Assembly: GCA_905215345.1 (NCBI GenBank)
Contig: CAJMPR010000035.1
Coordinates: 1 to 26,585 of the forward strand
From: an uncultured bacterium
GTDB taxonomy: Bacteria; Bacteroidota; Bacteroidia; Bacteroidales; Bacteroidaceae
DNA: 26,585 bases
Direction of reading: 5' to 3'
Shown: in pieces, positions 5,917 to 14,543 of the stretch
How the letters are laid out: every line of letters starts with the position of its first letter
Numbering within the stretch: the stretch's first letter is position 1
Notes under the pieces: model-generated
Database searches by the model: none
What the model saw: only the letters and a program-made list of their open reading frames with translations
Told to the model about the DNA's origin: nothing
Made by a program: the position numbers and the translations under genes

Positions 5917-7970
5917 TTGTTTTCCTCTACTTTCTTTTTATACGTTATCTTCAACACTCTATTTGCATTATCAATCTCAATATTTCCCAAACGGTTGAGA
6001 ATGGACTGCCCTAACAGAAGAGGGGCTTTCTGGTTATGCACGACTGAGGCACGGACATTATCCAAATCTAAACCACCGAAATTCACATTACGGAGATTGA
6101 CAACCGTACCGGCACTTACTTCTCCGTTGGCCATCATATAATTCTGTTTGCCTATTACGTCCGTTGGTTTCAAATAGCCATTTTTCATCATGAATGTAGC
6201 CTCGACAGAGGAGAGAGATACATCTGACGCCCCCGTATCAAAAACAAAGTATAAAGACAGATTGTTTATTGCACATTTTACCTTACAGACACCGTCTTCT
6301 TTGGTAAAAGGTATTTCAACAGTCTTTTCCTCATATAGGGATGTATCTTGTGTCTTGCCTTCTATTTCTGATTCAAACCGTTTCTTATATTGCGCTATCA
6401 TTTCCTTGAACTCTGGCAATTCTCTTATCGGATTTAGGTCGTCATCCATTTCAAGATGAGCAAAACGGCGATAACCTTTTTCCAATGCCGTTCGCATAAA
6501 TTCAATAGCCTTTTCTAATTCGCCCATTCTTGAATGCAAACAAGCTGCATCATAATAGTTACCGGCATTATCCGAATCATTGGCAATCACCTTGTCCATA
6601 AATTCAATGGCTTTTTCTTTTTGGCCTAATCCCCAATATGCGTATTGAGCGCAAGAACTATTACTTGGAATAGTATCGAGTTCTATAACTTTTCTATAGT
6701 CTGCTTCTGCGGATTTTTTATCTCCTTTCAGGATGTACATATCACCTCGTCCCAAATATGCATATGCATAATCTGGCTGCAAAACTATAGCCATTGTATA
6801 ATCCTCAATGGCTCCGTCTGTGTCGTTGCTATTGTCCTTGAACCAGCCACGACGATAGTACCCTCCAAAATAATCAGGATAATGGTTGATATATTTACCC
6901 GACTCAACGATAGCGTCTTTCGTATTCCCGGATTCATACAAAAGATCTGCTTTTTCCATCACATAATCAAAGTCTGTAGAATCCAAGGCAATCGCATTAT
7001 CAATATGATCCAAGGCCAAGGAAAAGTTCCCCATTTCGCTATGGCATTGTGATATGCGATAGGCGACTACATCGGAAGCATCTTTATTATAGCAACTTGT
7101 ATAATATTCAATGGCCTTTTTATAAGCATCAGTACGTTCGTGTACAATTCCCAAACAATAGAGCCAATATTCATTATTGGGATTTTTTGCGGATTGCACC
7201 TTTAATTTTGCTACTAACGGAATCATAGCGGAATCTGCGACTTGCTGCATTAAATGAAATGCTTTATTGTCACCGTCAATATCTAACGCTTTGATAACAT
7301 CATCAATAGCTTTGTCGTATTGTTGTAGCCCAAAATAACTTTCAGCCCTAAAAGAATACCCTGAAGAATAGTCTGATGCCAACCGTGTCACATAATTGAA
7401 TTGCTCGATTGCGTCATTATATCTTTTTTCCGCATTGGCATTTCGACCAATTCCCATGTAGCCCATTACACTACCAGGATCTATTGATATGATTTTCTGG
7501 TAATCCTTATCTGCCAAGTCATATTTATCCATATAATAATATAGATTGGCTCGCTTTTCATAGACATCAGCAGCATCAGGAGTTTCTTTTATGGCGGATG
7601 TGAAATCGACAAGTGCTTTTTCATTTTCACCAAGTCCCACATAAACTTCTGCACGAACAATATATGCAAAGGCTCTATATTGTTTGTCCTTTTTAGGAAT
7701 ATGCTTTATTGCCAAATCTACAGCGGTTAATGCGCGACCATACTCCTCTTGATAGTTTCGTACAGTCGCAATCCAAGCCAAAGCATATCCGTTGTTTGGA
7801 TTATCTTCCAGCTCCTTGTTAAGGTATTCAAGAGCCTCTTCTGCATTGTTGTTTTGAATAGCTTCAACGCCACGATTGTAGTTGTAAGAATCCGGACGTT
7901 TGATGTTTTGGGCGGAAATCGAACAAGTCATTCCTATAACAACAAACAATGTGATAATTATTCTTTTCAT
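5913..7970 (-). CDS. Secreted TPR protein with C-terminal retropepsin-like aspartic protease domain
   Basis: A 685-residue protein with a signal peptide (residues 1-20, cleavage before Q21). A long run of tetratricopeptide repeats covers about 30-530; repeat signatures such as 'AIEDYTMAIVLQPDYAYAYL' recur. Residues about 548-680 are a clan AA aspartic protease domain: FVFDTGAS with D578-T579-G580 as the active-site triplet, and the late LLLGQSILNRLG motif near 651-662. With one DTG per chain it would have to dimerise, as retropepsins do. I start at ATG 7968-7970; the upstream TTG at 7974-7976 would only add two residues. It overlaps the XRE gene by 4 bases. It is probably periplasmic or lipid-free secreted; the substrate is unknown. 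An alternative is that the domain has only a binding role. Confidence 0.87.
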   Translation of the reverse strand: MKRIIITLFVVIGMTCSISAQNIKRPDSYNYNRGVEAIQNNNAEEALEYLNKELEDNPNNGYALAWIATVRNYQEEYGRALTAVDLAIKHIPKKDKQYRAFAYIVRAEVYVGLGENEKALVDFTSAIKETPDAADVYEKRANLYYYMDKYDLADKDYQKIISIDPGSVMGYMGIGRNANAEKRYNDAIEQFNYVTRLASDYSSGYSFRAESYFGLQQYDKAIDDVIKALDIDGDNKAFHLMQQVADSAMIPLVAKLKVQSAKNPNNEYWLYCLGIVHERTDAYKKAIEYYTSCYNKDASDVVAYRISQCHSEMGNFSLALDHIDNAIALDSTDFDYVMEKADLLYESGNTKDAIVESGKYINHYPDYFGGYYRRGWFKDNSNDTDGAIEDYTMAIVLQPDYAYAYLGRGDMYILKGDKKSAEADYRKVIELDTIPSNSSCAQYAYWGLGQKEKAIEFMDKVIANDSDNAGNYYDAACLHSRMGELEKAIEFMRTALEKGYRRFAHLEMDDDLNPIRELPEFKEMIAQYKKRFESEIEGKTQDTSLYEEKTVEIPFTKEDGVCKVKCAINNLSLYFVFDTGASDVSLSSVEATFMMKNGYLKPTDVIGKQNYMMANGEVSAGTVVNLRNVNFGGLDLDNVRASVVHNQKAPLLLGQSILNRLGNIEIDNANRVLKITYKKKVEENK

Positions 7971-7986
7971 ACACAATAAGTGAGAT

Positions 7987-8027
7987 AATTCTATGGGTGA
8001 ATTTGAATCTCATTCACCCATAGAATT
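7987..8027 (-). terminator. Strong hairpin after the Ca2+ ATPase gene
   Basis: A perfect 16-bp inverted repeat: the arm at 7987-8002 (AATTCTATGGGTGAAT) pairs with 8012-8027 around a 9-base loop. It starts 6 bases beyond the ATPase stop codon and precedes the TPR gene. The T-run after it is weak on either strand. It is probably the terminator that ends the long Ter operon, though it also lies in the leader of the TPR gene. Confidence 0.65.
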
Positions 8028-8032
8028 ACGTA

Positions 8033-10888
8033 TTATTTTTTTGTAAACAATCGACAAATTTCTCGAACCCAAAGAACGAGTGAAGATGCACTAACAATTA
8101 TCAACAAGTCAATGGCACCTGTGGGATTGAAGTGCCAATCAAGGGTGTGAAGCATCGGTTCTACATTAAAGAATTCGTATGCAATCTCAGTGATAAATAG
8201 CTGACCAATAATGATAATTCCGACTATAGTCCAAAATCCGCGACTCATTTTTACTTTGAAAATACTTTCTCCTGTTTCAAATACACGGGCATCAAACATA
8301 TACCAGAAGTGTGTCCATACAAAAATGGAGAAGAGAAGTGTAGCTTCGTATGCTGTCATCGGATTTTCACCACCTACAACTGCTGAGAACATCTGTGTAA
8401 TCGAGGTTACTTCAGCATGGTTGAACAACCAGTAGAAGCCCAATGTCAAGGCAAAGAAGAACAAACCCACACCAAGTAGTTCTGTCATCATTGGACGAGT
8501 CAAGATTGAAGCCTCACGACGACGCGGTTTATCATTCATCACACTTGCAGAAGGGGGTAGCGAAGCGAGTGCCATTGCTCCGAATGTATCCATAATAAGG
8601 TTTACCCAAAGCATCTGAGTAACAGTCAATGGAGATTCGGTACCCATAAATGAGCCAAACAGTACAAGGAAGCAAGCTGCCACATTAACCGTAAGCTGGA
8701 ATAATAGGAAGCGTTGAATGTTCTTATAAAGTGAACGTCCCCACATTACAGCACGGCCGATTGACGAGAAAGAGTTGTCTATAATCGTAATATCAGATGC
8801 TTCTTTAGCAACAGATGTTCCATCTCCCATAGACAAGCCCACATGAGCTGTCTTCAGAGCCGGGGCATCATTCGTTCCATCACCGGTAACAGCAACAACT
8901 TCATTGTTCGTTTGCAGTGCTTCTACAAGACGCTTCTTATCCATAGGACGGGCACGGGCTATGATTTTCAAGTCGCCTACACGATCGCGCAACTGCGCAT
9001 CTGACAGTTCTGAAAACTCAACTCCAGTAATAATGTTGCGGTCTGTGTCCGTCGCATCATTCCAAAGCCCGATCTGTCTACCGATTTCCTTTGCCGTTCC
9101 AGGTGTGTCACCAGTTACGATTTTAACTTTGATTCCGGCTGCAATCACTTCATTAACGGCATCAGGTACATCTAAACGTACAGGGTCAGAGATAGCAACA
9201 ATTCCGAGGAATGTGAGTTTATCGGCTACGATCTTGCCATTTTCAATAGTAGCATCCTTATCTCCAAGTTCCTGATATGCAAAACCGAGAGTACGCATCG
9301 CTTGATTTTGATATGCAAGCAGCTGAGCGTCTATCTCTTGTTTGGAAACGCCGCAAGTATTCTTACACATGGCGAAAATAATTTCCGGCGCACCTTTTAT
9401 ATAAAGAATGTTCTTGCCTGTCGCAGATTTCACCACGGTAGCCATATATTTACGTTCAGTAGTAAATGGCAGTTCTTCAATACGCGTGGCATTCATACGC
9501 AAAGCCTTGTAATCTGTATTGTGTTCCTTCAGCCAAAGAAGCAACGCTCCTTCGGTCGGATTGCCAAGAACCTGTGGCTTATCTCCGGTCAAATCAAGTT
9601 GAGCCGTTGAGTTTACAGCTATACCCTCATAAAGAATTTCATCTGAAGGCTCTCCAAAGAAATTAGTTTTATAGACCTGCATCTGGTTCTGCGTCAGTGT
9701 ACCTGTCTTGTCTGTGCAAATTATGGTTGTAGCACCCATTGTTTCACAAGCGTGCATCTTGCGGACAAGATTGTTGGTTTTAAGCATACGGCTCATGCTA
9801 TATGCAAGTGAAAGGGTTACAGCCATAGGTAATCCTTCCGGTACGGCAACCACAATTAAGGTTACAGCCACCATGAGGGTTTTAAGTGTATGAGCAAGGA
9901 GCAACGACCAAGTGGTACTATCTGCGCCAGCGTGTATCATTGAGAACGCTCCAATTACCATAGCGAAGAACAGTACGAAAAATCCGATGATAGTAAATAT
10001 GCACTTAGCCTTTGACCAATCTTCAAATTTTTTGATGACAAGCCAAAAGAATAAAGCAACAGGAACAATAAGCGTCCATGCTTGCCAGTTACTCCATCCG
10101 AGGAAATGAATCAACTGACCAACAATTATCAATCCAGCAAAACCATAGCTGACATTCGTAATCCAATCTGCGAGTCCGTCAAGTTGTTCATTGAGCGGTG
10201 TCTTTACAGAATCGTCAATTTGCGCTTCCTCAAATACTTTACCCATCTCTGTTGCATCACCGACTTTCAGCACACGCATCACGCCGTGACCTTCCATTAC
10301 TTTTGTACCACGCATGACATGATTGGACGGATAGGTTGCTTCTTTGTCGAAATGCGCTGGGTCGATGGTTTTGGCGCAAAGAGGCTCACCTGTAAGCGTT
10401 GACTCATCTACACTGAGAGTAACAGAATCAAGAAGTTCACCATCGGCAGGTATTTCATCACCTGTGTTAATGATGACAATATCACCTACAACTACATCTT
10501 TTCGAGGAATTGTAGTAGTCGTACCGTTTCTCATAACTTCAACCAATTCATCATCGTTGACCTGATTGAGTATTTGGAAAGCCTTGTTTGCCCTTTGTTC
10601 AAAGATGAAAGCAAGAGTTGTTGCCAATCCTATGGCAACGAAGATACCTATTGGCTCAAAAAAAACTTTCCAATTTTGCCCTAAGCCAAAGAACTCATAG
10701 AATGAAATTCCGATTGAAAGCACTCCGGCAACAAGGAGAATGATGATTAACGGGTCTGAGAATTTTTCAAGAAATTCTTTCCACCACGGATCTTTTTCTG
10801 GTGGAGTAAGAATGTTTGCTCCATACTTCTTCCGGCTTTCTAGCACTTGGGCATCAGTTAAGCCAATGTAATTTTTCTTTTGTTCCAT
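8033..10888 (-). CDS. Calcium-transporting P-type ATPase, PMCA type
   Basis: A 951-residue P2B-type Ca2+ pump of the inner membrane, expected to export Ca2+ at the cost of ATP. Motifs are TGEP at about 166-169 (A domain; TGES in most relatives), PEGLP at 350-354 in M4, the phosphorylated DKTGT at 393-397, KGAPE at 498-502, TGDTPGTA near 592, and TGDGTND at 668-674. Two further points fit Ca2+ specificity: the PEGLP glutamate and the NLIMD motif in M6. Between M3 and M4 there are two extra hydrophobic stretches (about 270-286 and 297-317), which may explain why it is longer than usual bacterial homologues. It is the last gene of the leftward Ter array, 105 bases after the TerB-like gene. That gap holds no clear promoter or terminator, so read-through is likely. 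Confidence 0.93.
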   Translation of the reverse strand: MEQKKNYIGLTDAQVLESRKKYGANILTPPEKDPWWKEFLEKFSDPLIIILLVAGVLSIGISFYEFFGLGQNWKVFFEPIGIFVAIGLATTLAFIFEQRANKAFQILNQVNDDELVEVMRNGTTTTIPRKDVVVGDIVIINTGDEIPADGELLDSVTLSVDESTLTGEPLCAKTIDPAHFDKEATYPSNHVMRGTKVMEGHGVMRVLKVGDATEMGKVFEEAQIDDSVKTPLNEQLDGLADWITNVSYGFAGLIIVGQLIHFLGWSNWQAWTLIVPVALFFWLVIKKFEDWSKAKCIFTIIGFFVLFFAMVIGAFSMIHAGADSTTWSLLLAHTLKTLMVAVTLIVVAVPEGLPMAVTLSLAYSMSRMLKTNNLVRKMHACETMGATTIICTDKTGTLTQNQMQVYKTNFFGEPSDEILYEGIAVNSTAQLDLTGDKPQVLGNPTEGALLLWLKEHNTDYKALRMNATRIEELPFTTERKYMATVVKSATGKNILYIKGAPEIIFAMCKNTCGVSKQEIDAQLLAYQNQAMRTLGFAYQELGDKDATIENGKIVADKLTFLGIVAISDPVRLDVPDAVNEVIAAGIKVKIVTGDTPGTAKEIGRQIGLWNDATDTDRNIITGVEFSELSDAQLRDRVGDLKIIARARPMDKKRLVEALQTNNEVVAVTGDGTNDAPALKTAHVGLSMGDGTSVAKEASDITIIDNSFSSIGRAVMWGRSLYKNIQRFLLFQLTVNVAACFLVLFGSFMGTESPLTVTQMLWVNLIMDTFGAMALASLPPSASVMNDKPRRREASILTRPMMTELLGVGLFFFALTLGFYWLFNHAEVTSITQMFSAVVGGENPMTAYEATLLFSIFVWTHFWYMFDARVFETGESIFKVKMSRGFWTIVGIIIIGQLFITEIAYEFFNVEPMLHTLDWHFNPTGAIDLLIIVSASSLVLWVREICRLFTKK

Positions 10889-10993
10889 ATAATGATTCTA
10901 TTTAATAATATTTTTCAAATGTGACTTATGCGTAATACTGCGATGATAACGACACTACAAATTCAACTAATCATATGTATCGCATATAGATGT

Positions 10994-11494
10994 TTAGACT
11001 ACTATTTTGTTTTTTCTACAACCGACTTTATTTATACCGAATTGAAGACTACGACCTGTTTTTGAATTTCTGCACAATAATGACAGTATTTTGCACCCAA
11101 GATCATATGCAATGTTTGTATGTTCTTGAATTGCCTTTAGGTTTGATGGGAAATACTTCACTTTAGAACTCAACTTGCAAAGTAGCTCTTGTTCTATATG
11201 GTCAATATATTTATCCGCACCGATTTTGTCTATGAGCCAAGATACATCATCGTCAGTTATTGTGTCATGTGATTCTTCTAATAGATGGTCACAAATGGCC
11301 TGAATGAAAAAATTATCCCATTCTTTTAGATTGCCAAAATTTAGTATCTCTTTTCGTAAGTCAAATAAAAAATCAGCCTCTTCTCGGCTTACTCGACCAT
11401 CTTTATATACAATCTTGCGCAAGTCTGGAATATCACTTGAAGTGATGCTTCCGTTTGCTATGATAGTTTGTTTAATCTGTTCTAAATTATACAT
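10994..11494 (-). CDS. TerB-like protein with extended C-terminus (second copy)
   Basis: A 166-residue acidic helical protein. Its first ~120 residues align with the TerB-like protein at 20110-20487: 'VYKDGRVSREEADFLFDL' here against 'LFTDGKIDSEEADFLFEL' there, and 'DDDVSWLIDKI' against 'DDEEADWLYNKI'. The repeated D-G-x-I/V-x-x-E-E units recall the acidic metal-binding motifs of TerB. The first unit is degenerate here (NGSIT), and 'GADKYID' stands for 'GDGQID'. A basic tail of about 40 residues with three cysteines is absent from the other copy. No membrane segment. It lies 5 bases after the zinc-finger/PH-like gene. It is likely a cytoplasmic metal-responsive or adaptor component; no direct function is known. 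Confidence 0.72.
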   Translation of the reverse strand: MYNLEQIKQTIIANGSITSSDIPDLRKIVYKDGRVSREEADFLFDLRKEILNFGNLKEWDNFFIQAICDHLLEESHDTITDDDVSWLIDKIGADKYIDHIEQELLCKLSSKVKYFPSNLKAIQEHTNIAYDLGCKILSLLCRNSKTGRSLQFGINKVGCRKNKIVV

Positions 11495-11499
11495 AACGA

Positions 11500-12327
11500 T
11501 TATTTGTAATTTGCAACAACATTATAAGCGAACCAGCTGTTAATTCCTTCAAGGAATATAGGCTTGTCATTAGCCCCATCCTTTTGCAATCCTATCCCAT
11601 TTGAATATGATTCAATACTCAAAATCTTTGAGTATGGTATTTTCAGACTTTTTTCAGGAGAAGCAAAATAGATATGTTTATCGGTGAGGCAAACACTTCC
11701 AGAACCAATTTTTTGCATAACGGTTGTTTCAACAGGATGCCCCTTGAAACCACCCGTGCGATAATAAACGCCTTTCATTACTCTAACGCTAACACCTCTA
11801 CTTCGTCCTACATATTCTCGTTGAATCTTTTGTTGGTAAAGTGTGATATTGCGGAATAGCCATACTAAATGCTCTGATTTGTTCAGCAGAAAAGGAAAAT
11901 CACCTGCAATGGTTATTTGAGGTGTTGGAATATTTCCTGATAAAATATCACGAAGGACTTTTGACTGCAAGACCTTTTCAAGAGATTTATTGGCATTGAG
12001 GAATGATTGTGAAAGCCCGGAATATTGAATGAATCTGGCAACAGTTTTCTCTTCTGCTGAATCAACTATCCCATCATTAAGATAGCCGTCAATAGCTTCA
12101 TCAAATGCAGAACAAAACATATTGTCTAAAGACGTTTTGTTGATATGCGAATCTTGAACGATTTTCCTTATTTCTGAATCTTTCAGATAAAAATCCTCCT
12201 TATGTGTAAAACAATCTATTATAATTTGTTTAATAAAAGACAAACCTTTAAGATGTTTTGCTTCGCATTCATTGTGTTTGTTACGAAAGAAACCAGCATC
12301 CTGACCGCAGTATAGACATTTTCCCAT
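11500..12327 (-). CDS. Zinc-finger / TerB-like / PH-like domain protein
   Basis: A 275-residue protein with no membrane segment. A short N-terminal zinc finger is formed by C4, C7, H18 and C21. The middle (about 60-130) is helical and acidic with 'AIDGYLNDGIVDSAEEK', resembling the DGxI-x-x-EE pattern of the TerB-like proteins nearby. The C-terminal part (about 205-262: GSGSVCLTDKHIYFAS, then LKIPYSKILSIESYSNGIGL) has the strand pattern of a bacterial PH/GRAM-like domain. This could be a cytoplasmic adaptor that docks on the membrane and senses through its TerB-like segment. It sits 6 bases after the PrsW gene and 5 bases before the TerB-like gene, so it belongs to the same signalling sub-operon. 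The domain assignments are by pattern, not by search. Confidence 0.65.
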   Translation of the reverse strand: MGKCLYCGQDAGFFRNKHNECEAKHLKGLSFIKQIIIDCFTHKEDFYLKDSEIRKIVQDSHINKTSLDNMFCSAFDEAIDGYLNDGIVDSAEEKTVARFIQYSGLSQSFLNANKSLEKVLQSKVLRDILSGNIPTPQITIAGDFPFLLNKSEHLVWLFRNITLYQQKIQREYVGRSRGVSVRVMKGVYYRTGGFKGHPVETTVMQKIGSGSVCLTDKHIYFASPEKSLKIPYSKILSIESYSNGIGLQKDGANDKPIFLEGINSWFAYNVVANYK

Positions 12328-12333
12328 AGTATA

Positions 12334-13371
12334 TTAGTTTCTAAGTTTTGACTGATAATTTACTCCTTGCTTTAAGTAAGTCATGAGCAACAATACAGCG
12401 ATAAAGCATATGCCAACAGCGATAAATATCAATACGCTATAACCACACAACGTATCATATAGCCCATGCAACAAAGCTGGAATAGCTAATGATAGGAAGT
12501 ACAATGATATACGATATTTCGGATATAAATTGGCGAAAGCAATAAAATATCCTCCGATACCGCACCATATTGCATGAAGGAACGGCAAACTGGTCAATCG
12601 TGCAATGTTCATGAAAAATGCTCCGGTATAATCAAGCTGAGTATTAACTGAAGTTTGATATCCAACTCCCTCATATACACCAAATGCAATACCAGCCATT
12701 AAACCATAAAACACTAATGTTTGTGGTATTAATGGCTCTTTTGCTCGGGCAATAAGAATATAAAGAGGTATCGCTTTTGCAAATTCTTCTGTTGTTCCAA
12801 CTCCTAAAGTGTATCCGATGAAATTAAATGGGAATGGTAGATTTACAAGGTTGTAAAATGGATTAAGTTTTGTCCAACCTACGATATCCCATAGGAAGAA
12901 TATACAGAGTTGCGTCATAAAAAATACAATTAATGTATATTTCAACGACACTTGCTTGGTTCTAAAAAAATAGTAAAAGAATATTCCCCATATACATGAA
13001 AAATACAGTGCAATAGCATAAAATATTCCCATTGCAGGGAAGGGTATTGCCATGAAAATGGTAGGGAATAGACCTATTAAAGCTAAAAGTAACAGCCTTT
13101 TATCTGAAAGCCATTGTTTGCTGATAATGGTGGATTTTGGTAATATTAATTCGCCACCAATCATCGCTAACTGGTGAAATAGATGTCCTTTATGAGGTAC
13201 TTTGGGTTTTAATCCTGCCTTTTTCAGAAAATACTTTACCGTATTTTCTTCATTCGTTGCATCGTTTCTAGCAGAATCACTTCTGAGAATCTGTCCGGAA
13301 TTGACATACGTCAAAAGGGTCGATTCATCATAGGGGCCAAACTCTTGATTATTCCTTTTTACGTATATCAT
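12334..13371 (-). CDS. GYF-domain PrsW-family intramembrane protease
   Basis: A 345-residue membrane protein. Residues 1 to about 55 are a GYF_2-type domain (FGPYDESTLLTYVNSGQI). Then come about eight hydrophobic segments (about 92-330). PrsW glutamic-protease signatures are all present: GTTEEFAKA with E195/E196, FGVYEG with E234, PFLHAIW with H266, and ALLHGLYD with H302/D306. PrsW in Bacillus cleaves an anti-sigma factor to start a stress response. Here an equivalent membrane substrate is likely but not identified; the DUF2569-like neighbour 3 bases upstream is the obvious candidate partner. The soluble GYF domain may recruit a proline-rich cytoplasmic partner, and the two short TerY proteins of this island end in runs of prolines. 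Confidence 0.85.
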   Translation of the reverse strand: MIYVKRNNQEFGPYDESTLLTYVNSGQILRSDSARNDATNEENTVKYFLKKAGLKPKVPHKGHLFHQLAMIGGELILPKSTIISKQWLSDKRLLLLALIGLFPTIFMAIPFPAMGIFYAIALYFSCIWGIFFYYFFRTKQVSLKYTLIVFFMTQLCIFFLWDIVGWTKLNPFYNLVNLPFPFNFIGYTLGVGTTEEFAKAIPLYILIARAKEPLIPQTLVFYGLMAGIAFGVYEGVGYQTSVNTQLDYTGAFFMNIARLTSLPFLHAIWCGIGGYFIAFANLYPKYRISLYFLSLAIPALLHGLYDTLCGYSVLIFIAVGICFIAVLLLMTYLKQGVNYQSKLRN

Positions 13372-13374
13372 ATC

Positions 13375-14535
13375 TCAAAAACGAATAGTTCTGATAAAGT
13401 CGATAATATCTAGCGTTTCATCCTGTATTTGTATGGAATGAATGACACAAACTTTACCTGTTTTAGGACTAAACAACAAAATGAAATGCCATATAATAGG
13501 CGTTTCTGTATCGTATTTCACTGATTTTATGAAGTATGGATTACCATTAATTTCTCTTTTTTCGTTTGTGATTTCCTTATACGAATAATCCTTTAAATCA
13601 TCATCCTTCCAGCCATTCCAATAAGTATTGAAATTCTGTACAGAAACGTCTGAATCATAGTCGCTAACAATGCGTAAATAGCTATATTCTGATTCTAAAT
13701 CAAAAACAGTGATTTTTGGATCGTCTAATTCTTGCTTTTCGCAAGTAAAACCGTCTGGTTTAGTGAATATTATACGACCATCTGTATATTCATTGTAATC
13801 AAGATCCGTGGTTGATATAAAGTTTTGTTCCTGCTCTTCTCTTTGAGAAAATATATTTCCAACACCTATGGCAAGGCATAATATTGGAATAATGATAAAT
13901 GCCGTCATCAAATAATAATCCCGGCTAAAGACCTTACGGTATGACTTGGGTATTATATCTTTTACCTGTTCAGAATAAGTCAGATATGAGAACCAGATAA
14001 CACCCCAAACAAGACTTCTGACAATACGTGGCAAACTACCGAGTCCCGTTTCTTCAAACTCTCCGCTTATTAATGCTAATATATTAGTTATAAATGTTAC
14101 CACAACATACATCTTCGCTAAGAATACCGCATTGGGTTTCCTCTTGCAAAAGGAATATATTGTGTAACAGGCTAAAATGAGCAACATTACTCCTAAAACC
14201 ACATCTGATATGGCCAGAAAATGGTTTCCATCGTATTCTGCAATGTTATATGTGAAAATAGGGTAAAGCGCACTTATTAATCCGCCAAGTCCTATCGAGA
14301 ACAAGAAGAAAGTAAGCCAGCCATGAATACTATAGTTGGGGTCTGGATATTCTATGGTAGCAGATGTCTCTTGATTTTGCTGTATAACGTTACTATCATC
14401 TGGAGTTTCATTCTTCTCAGATTTCTCCAGATTTATACGTTTAGCATATTGCTCACATGATAAACCGTTAAATTCTATATTCTCTTGACAATCGGTGTTA
14501 TTCCTCTTGCATTGTTCACATTGTTCTTTTATCAT
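13375..14535 (-). CDS. DUF2569-like membrane protein with C-terminal soluble domain
   Basis: A 386-residue protein. The N-terminus is Cys-rich and soluble (C6, C9, C16, C27). About residues 65-230 contain five hydrophobic segments, opening with 'SIHGWLTFFLFSIGLGGL', which resembles DUF2569 proteins. Residues about 231-386 are soluble and mixed alpha/beta with no motif I recognise. With an odd number of segments, the C-terminal domain would lie on the other side of the membrane from the Cys-rich N-terminus, so it may be an envelope-sensing domain. The gene is packed between the kinase (8 bases) and the PrsW protease (3 bases). The arrangement suggests a receptor or substrate for one of them; that is inference. 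Confidence 0.62.
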   Translation of the reverse strand: MIKEQCEQCKRNNTDCQENIEFNGLSCEQYAKRINLEKSEKNETPDDSNVIQQNQETSATIEYPDPNYSIHGWLTFFLFSIGLGGLISALYPIFTYNIAEYDGNHFLAISDVVLGVMLLILACYTIYSFCKRKPNAVFLAKMYVVVTFITNILALISGEFEETGLGSLPRIVRSLVWGVIWFSYLTYSEQVKDIIPKSYRKVFSRDYYLMTAFIIIPILCLAIGVGNIFSQREEQEQNFISTTDLDYNEYTDGRIIFTKPDGFTCEKQELDDPKITVFDLESEYSYLRIVSDYDSDVSVQNFNTYWNGWKDDDLKDYSYKEITNEKREINGNPYFIKSVKYDTETPIIWHFILLFSPKTGKVCVIHSIQIQDETLDIIDFIRTIRF

Positions 14536-14543
14536 AGTGACAA

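Noticed and set aside
10889..10993. Promoter for the Ca2+ ATPase in the 105-base gap
   Set aside because: The best match (CACATTTG on the minus strand) lacks the TA start and has no -33 TTTG at the right distance.
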